From: Pseudomonadota bacterium
Lineage (GTDB): Bacteria > Pseudomonadota > Alphaproteobacteria > Sphingomonadales > Sphingomonadaceae
Direction: 5' to 3'
DNA length: 64,000 nt
NCBI GenBank assembly: GCA_023389105.1
Contig: JAEWEY010000002.1
Span: 1 to 64,000, forward strand
Part shown: piece by piece, positions 61,878 to 64,000 of the stretch
Numbering within the stretch: the stretch's first letter is position 1
How the letters are laid out: the number at the start of each line of letters is the position of its first letter
Notes under the pieces: model-generated
What the model saw: only the letters and a program-made list of their open reading frames with translations
Databases searched by the model: none
Told to the model about the DNA's origin: nothing
Position numbers and translations under genes: made by a program

Positions 61878-62834
61878 ATGCCTTCCGGTCTCATCGCTTT
61901 GCTCGACGACGTCGCCACCATCGCCAAGCTGGCGGCTTCGTCGCTCGACGATGTCGCCGGCGCGGCGGGCAAAGCGGGGACCAAGGCCGCCGGCGTGGTG
62001 ATCGACGATACCGCGGTGACGCCCCGCTACGTGACCGGCCTGTCGCCGGACCGCGAGCTGCCGATCATCGGCAAGATCGCGTGGGGCTCGATCCGCAACA
62101 AACTGCTGTTCCTGCTCCCCGCGGCACTCCTGCTGACCGCCTTCGCCCCGTTCCTGACGACACCGCTCCTGATGATCGGCGGCTCCTACCTTGCCTTCGA
62201 AGCCACCGAGAAGATCCTTGAAAAGCTGCTCCACGAGCATGAGCATGAGGAGCAGCTGGTCGACGCGATGGGCGATCCCGTCGAGCTTGAGAAGATGCAG
62301 GTTAAGGGCGCCATCCGTACTGACTTCATCCTCTCGGCGGAGATCATGGCCATCGCGCTCGCCAGCCTCGAGCATCTGACCTTGCTGACCACCGCCATCG
62401 CGCTGATCGTGGTGGCGATCGCCATCACCGCCGGAGTCTATGGCGCCGTCGCGCTGATCGTGAAGCTCGACGACATCGGGCTCCACCTGGCCGAACGTGA
62501 CAACCGCAGCGCCCGGGCCTTCGGTTGCATGCTGGTACGCGTCGTCCCGTCGATTCTGTCCGGCCTGTCGACCATCGGCACCACGGCCATGCTGTGGGTT
62601 GGCGGCGGAATCCTCGTCCACGGGCTGGAAGAGCTCAACCTCCTGACCCTGGTCCCCCACACGATCCATGACATTGCCCATGCCGCCGGCGAAGCAACAG
62701 GGCCGCTGTCGGGTATCGTGAATTGGCTGGTGAATGCGCTGGGCGGGGCTGTCGTCGGCCTTATCGTCGGCGCCATAGTCGCCCTCATCGTCCGGCGCTT
62801 CACCAAGCGGCCGGAGGAACTGATCACCGATTAA
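61878..62834 (+). CDS. DUF808 family inner membrane protein
   Basis: A 318-residue membrane protein of the DUF808 (YedI) family. The opening PSGLIALLDDVATIAKLAAS and DDVAGAAGKAGTKAAGVVID, then DDTAVTPRYVTGLSPDRELP, are characteristic. About six hydrophobic segments follow, one with FEATEKILEKLLH after it. Function not established. Divergent from serS; its stop overlaps the flavin reductase gene by four bases on the opposite strand. Confidence 0.9.
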   Translation: MPSGLIALLDDVATIAKLAASSLDDVAGAAGKAGTKAAGVVIDDTAVTPRYVTGLSPDRELPIIGKIAWGSIRNKLLFLLPAALLLTAFAPFLTTPLLMIGGSYLAFEATEKILEKLLHEHEHEEQLVDAMGDPVELEKMQVKGAIRTDFILSAEIMAIALASLEHLTLLTTAIALIVVAIAITAGVYGAVALIVKLDDIGLHLAERDNRSARAFGCMLVRVVPSILSGLSTIGTTAMLWVGGGILVHGLEELNLLTLVPHTIHDIAHAAGEATGPLSGIVNWLVNALGGAVVGLIVGAIVALIVRRFTKRPEELITD

Positions 62835-63346
62835 TCGAAGTGCAGCCGGCGATAGCTGCCGCGGAAATACAGCAAGGGATCGAGCTTCGCGTCGAAGGTC
62901 GCCTTCACCACTTGGCCGATCAGGATGTGATGATCGCCGCCGTCATGAACGGCATGGCGCGCGCACTCGAACACGCCCATCGAATCCTTGAGGATCGGCG
63001 CGCCTGCCTCCCCGGTCGACCAAGGCGTCGCGCCGAACCGGTCCTGATCGCGCGTCGAAAAGCGGATCGACGCCGGCTGCTGCCCCGTCTGCAGCACGTT
63101 CACGGCGAAATGCGAAGCGCCGACCAGCGCCTCGGCGCTCGCCGCGCGCTTGGCCAGGCATACCAGCAGCAAGGGCGGGTCGAGCGACACCGAGGTAAAG
63201 CTGTTGACCGTGAGCCCGGCCGGCTGGCCGTCGGTGTCCACGCATGTCACCACCGTCACCCCGGTCGCGAAGCAGCCAAGGGCATCGCGCAGCGTCCGCG
63301 GGTCGTGCCCGCTGCGATACTCACCACTGGTCGGCTGATCCGCCAT
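62831..63346 (-). CDS. Flavin reductase-like domain protein
   Basis: A 171-residue protein of the flavin reductase (HpaC/RutF-like) family. Marks: LRDALGCFATGVTVVTCVD near the N-terminus, GLTVNSFTSVSLDPPLLLVC, and ASHFAVNVLQTGQQ; the C-terminus has DGGDHHILIGQVV. These enzymes supply reduced FMN or FAD to a two-component monooxygenase. The partner is not evident; phenylalanine hydroxylase downstream uses pterin, not flavin. Soluble protein. Confidence 0.85.
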   Translation of the reverse strand: MADQPTSGEYRSGHDPRTLRDALGCFATGVTVVTCVDTDGQPAGLTVNSFTSVSLDPPLLLVCLAKRAASAEALVGASHFAVNVLQTGQQPASIRFSTRDQDRFGATPWSTGEAGAPILKDSMGVFECARHAVHDGGDHHILIGQVVKATFDAKLDPLLYFRGSYRRLHFD

Positions 63347-63369
63347 GCCGCGGCTATAACGCGCTGCGG

Positions 63370-64000
63370 TCAGAGCGCCAGCAGCCTCTCCGGCGTCAGC
63401 TCCAGCACAGCCTCGATCGCGGCGCCGAGGGAAGATGACACCAGGTAGCGCGGCTGAAATGCATCGTGCTTGTACGGCGTGTGCACCGCGCGCTCGATCG
63501 TGAACGGCAGCCGCTCTACACTTTCGCTCTCCAGGCTGAAGTGCGCCTCGCCAAAGCTCGATGCCAGTCCGGCGCCGAGGATCTTCAGGTCACCGGCCTC
63601 GCTCGCCAGACCGAACTCAACGCTGTGCCAATACAGCCGCGCCGCCCGCTCGCCCTCTCCAGCCGCGATCGCGGCCGACCCGAGCTCGCCGATGTGTCGC
63701 GTCATTTCCGCGAAGTCGTGGTGCGCCAGCATCGGAATGTGGCCGAACATGTCGTGGAAACAGTCCGGTGCCTCTAGATAGTCGAGCTGCTGGCGGGTCC
63801 GAATAAAATTTCCCACCGGGAACACGCGCTCGGACAGCATGGCGAAGAAGATGTCGTCGGGAACCAGGCCCGGCACGGCGACCGTCCGCCAGCCGGTCCG
63901 CGGCTGCAGAATGGCGTTGAGTCCCTCCACGTCCGGCACGCCCGGATGCGACAGTCGCAGGAGGTCGATGCCATCGAGGAATGGCGAGACGACGCGGCTA
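63370..64000 (-). CDS. phhA: Phenylalanine 4-hydroxylase (5' end beyond window)
   Basis: Iron- and pterin-dependent enzyme that turns phenylalanine into tyrosine. The gene runs off the right end; the last 209 codons plus the stop are visible. The frame is open across the whole visible part, beginning VVSPFLDGIDLLRLSHPG. The iron ligands are in APDCFHDMFGHIPMLAHHDF (two His) and the Glu in LYWHSVEFGL. The C-terminal part ends in ERLLAL. Conserved family sequence throughout. Confidence 0.92.
   Translation of the reverse strand, partial: SRVVSPFLDGIDLLRLSHPGVPDVEGLNAILQPRTGWRTVAVPGLVPDDIFFAMLSERVFPVGNFIRTRQQLDYLEAPDCFHDMFGHIPMLAHHDFAEMTRHIGELGSAAIAAGEGERAARLYWHSVEFGLASEAGDLKILGAGLASSFGEAHFSLESESVERLPFTIERAVHTPYKHDAFQPRYLVSSSLGAAIEAVLELTPERLLAL

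Noticed and set aside
63774..63974. Apparent frameshift in phenylalanine hydroxylase near the window end
   Set aside because: The hydroxylase frame continues unbroken to position 64000; the other frame is a shadow.

Overview
The window reads as high-GC alphaproteobacterial DNA, most likely from a sphingomonad. The support is an rRNA operon that ends 23S-5S-tRNA-fMet, a LexA box of the alphaproteobacterial GAAC-N7-GAAC type in front of imuA-imuB-dnaE2, FNR-type boxes, paired DUF2147 proteins, and small sphingomonad-like hypothetical proteins. The genus is inference; no 16S rRNA is present.

Layout. Positions 1-865 are the end of an rRNA operon (23S 3' end, 5S, tRNA-fMet). The last 45 bases of the tRNA (821-865) recur exactly at 41058-41102, just beyond a tyrosine integrase gene. 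Everything between is therefore read as one genomic island of about 40.2 kb inserted into the tRNA-fMet gene. Positions 41103-64000 are ordinary chromosome: ammonium transporter, Ste24-like protease, DNA ligase, AlkB-like protein, histidine degradation (hutG / hutIUH), SOS mutagenesis cassette (imuA-imuB-dnaE2), two related hydrolases, seryl-tRNA synthetase, DUF808 protein, flavin reductase, and the 3' part of phenylalanine 4-hydroxylase.

Island content. (a) 0.9-7.4 kb: EF-hand lipoprotein, ion channel, DUF2254 protein, and an iron-flavoured leftward operon (hemerythrin-like protein with a frameshift, VIT1-like transporter, cytochrome b561), with degenerate 27-bp repeats. (b) 7.4-30.1 kb: an almost complete kit for anaerobic nitrate respiration. 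It has B12-dependent ribonucleotide reductase (nrdJ), oxygen-independent haem synthesis (hemN), a fused nitrate/nitrite transporter (narK), nitrate reductase narGHJI with a parvulin and two unknown small proteins, an FNR-type regulator, a porin, and molybdenum cofactor genes moaA, mobA and moaD-moaE-moaB-moaC-moeA. FNR-like boxes precede nrdJ, hemN/moaA, narK and the regulator itself, so the island seems to carry its own oxygen-responsive regulon. No nitrite, NO or N2O reductase is present; nitrite is the expected end product. (c) 30.1-33.4 kb: a possible structured RNA leader upstream of moaD, small hypothetical proteins, a thermonuclease-like protein and phage/satellite-like HTH proteins. 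(d) 33.7-39.6 kb: a defence module, McrB (with an EVE-like domain) and McrC followed by an AAA ATPase plus DUF4435 pair that looks like PARIS (AriA/AriB). (e) the integrase and right attachment site.

How it fits together: on oxygen loss the FNR-like protein would switch on dNTP synthesis, haem synthesis, cofactor synthesis and nitrate reduction together, giving an otherwise aerobic host a respiratory alternative. The defence module next to the integrase may help hold or protect the element. No conjugation genes are visible, so movement would need help from another element.
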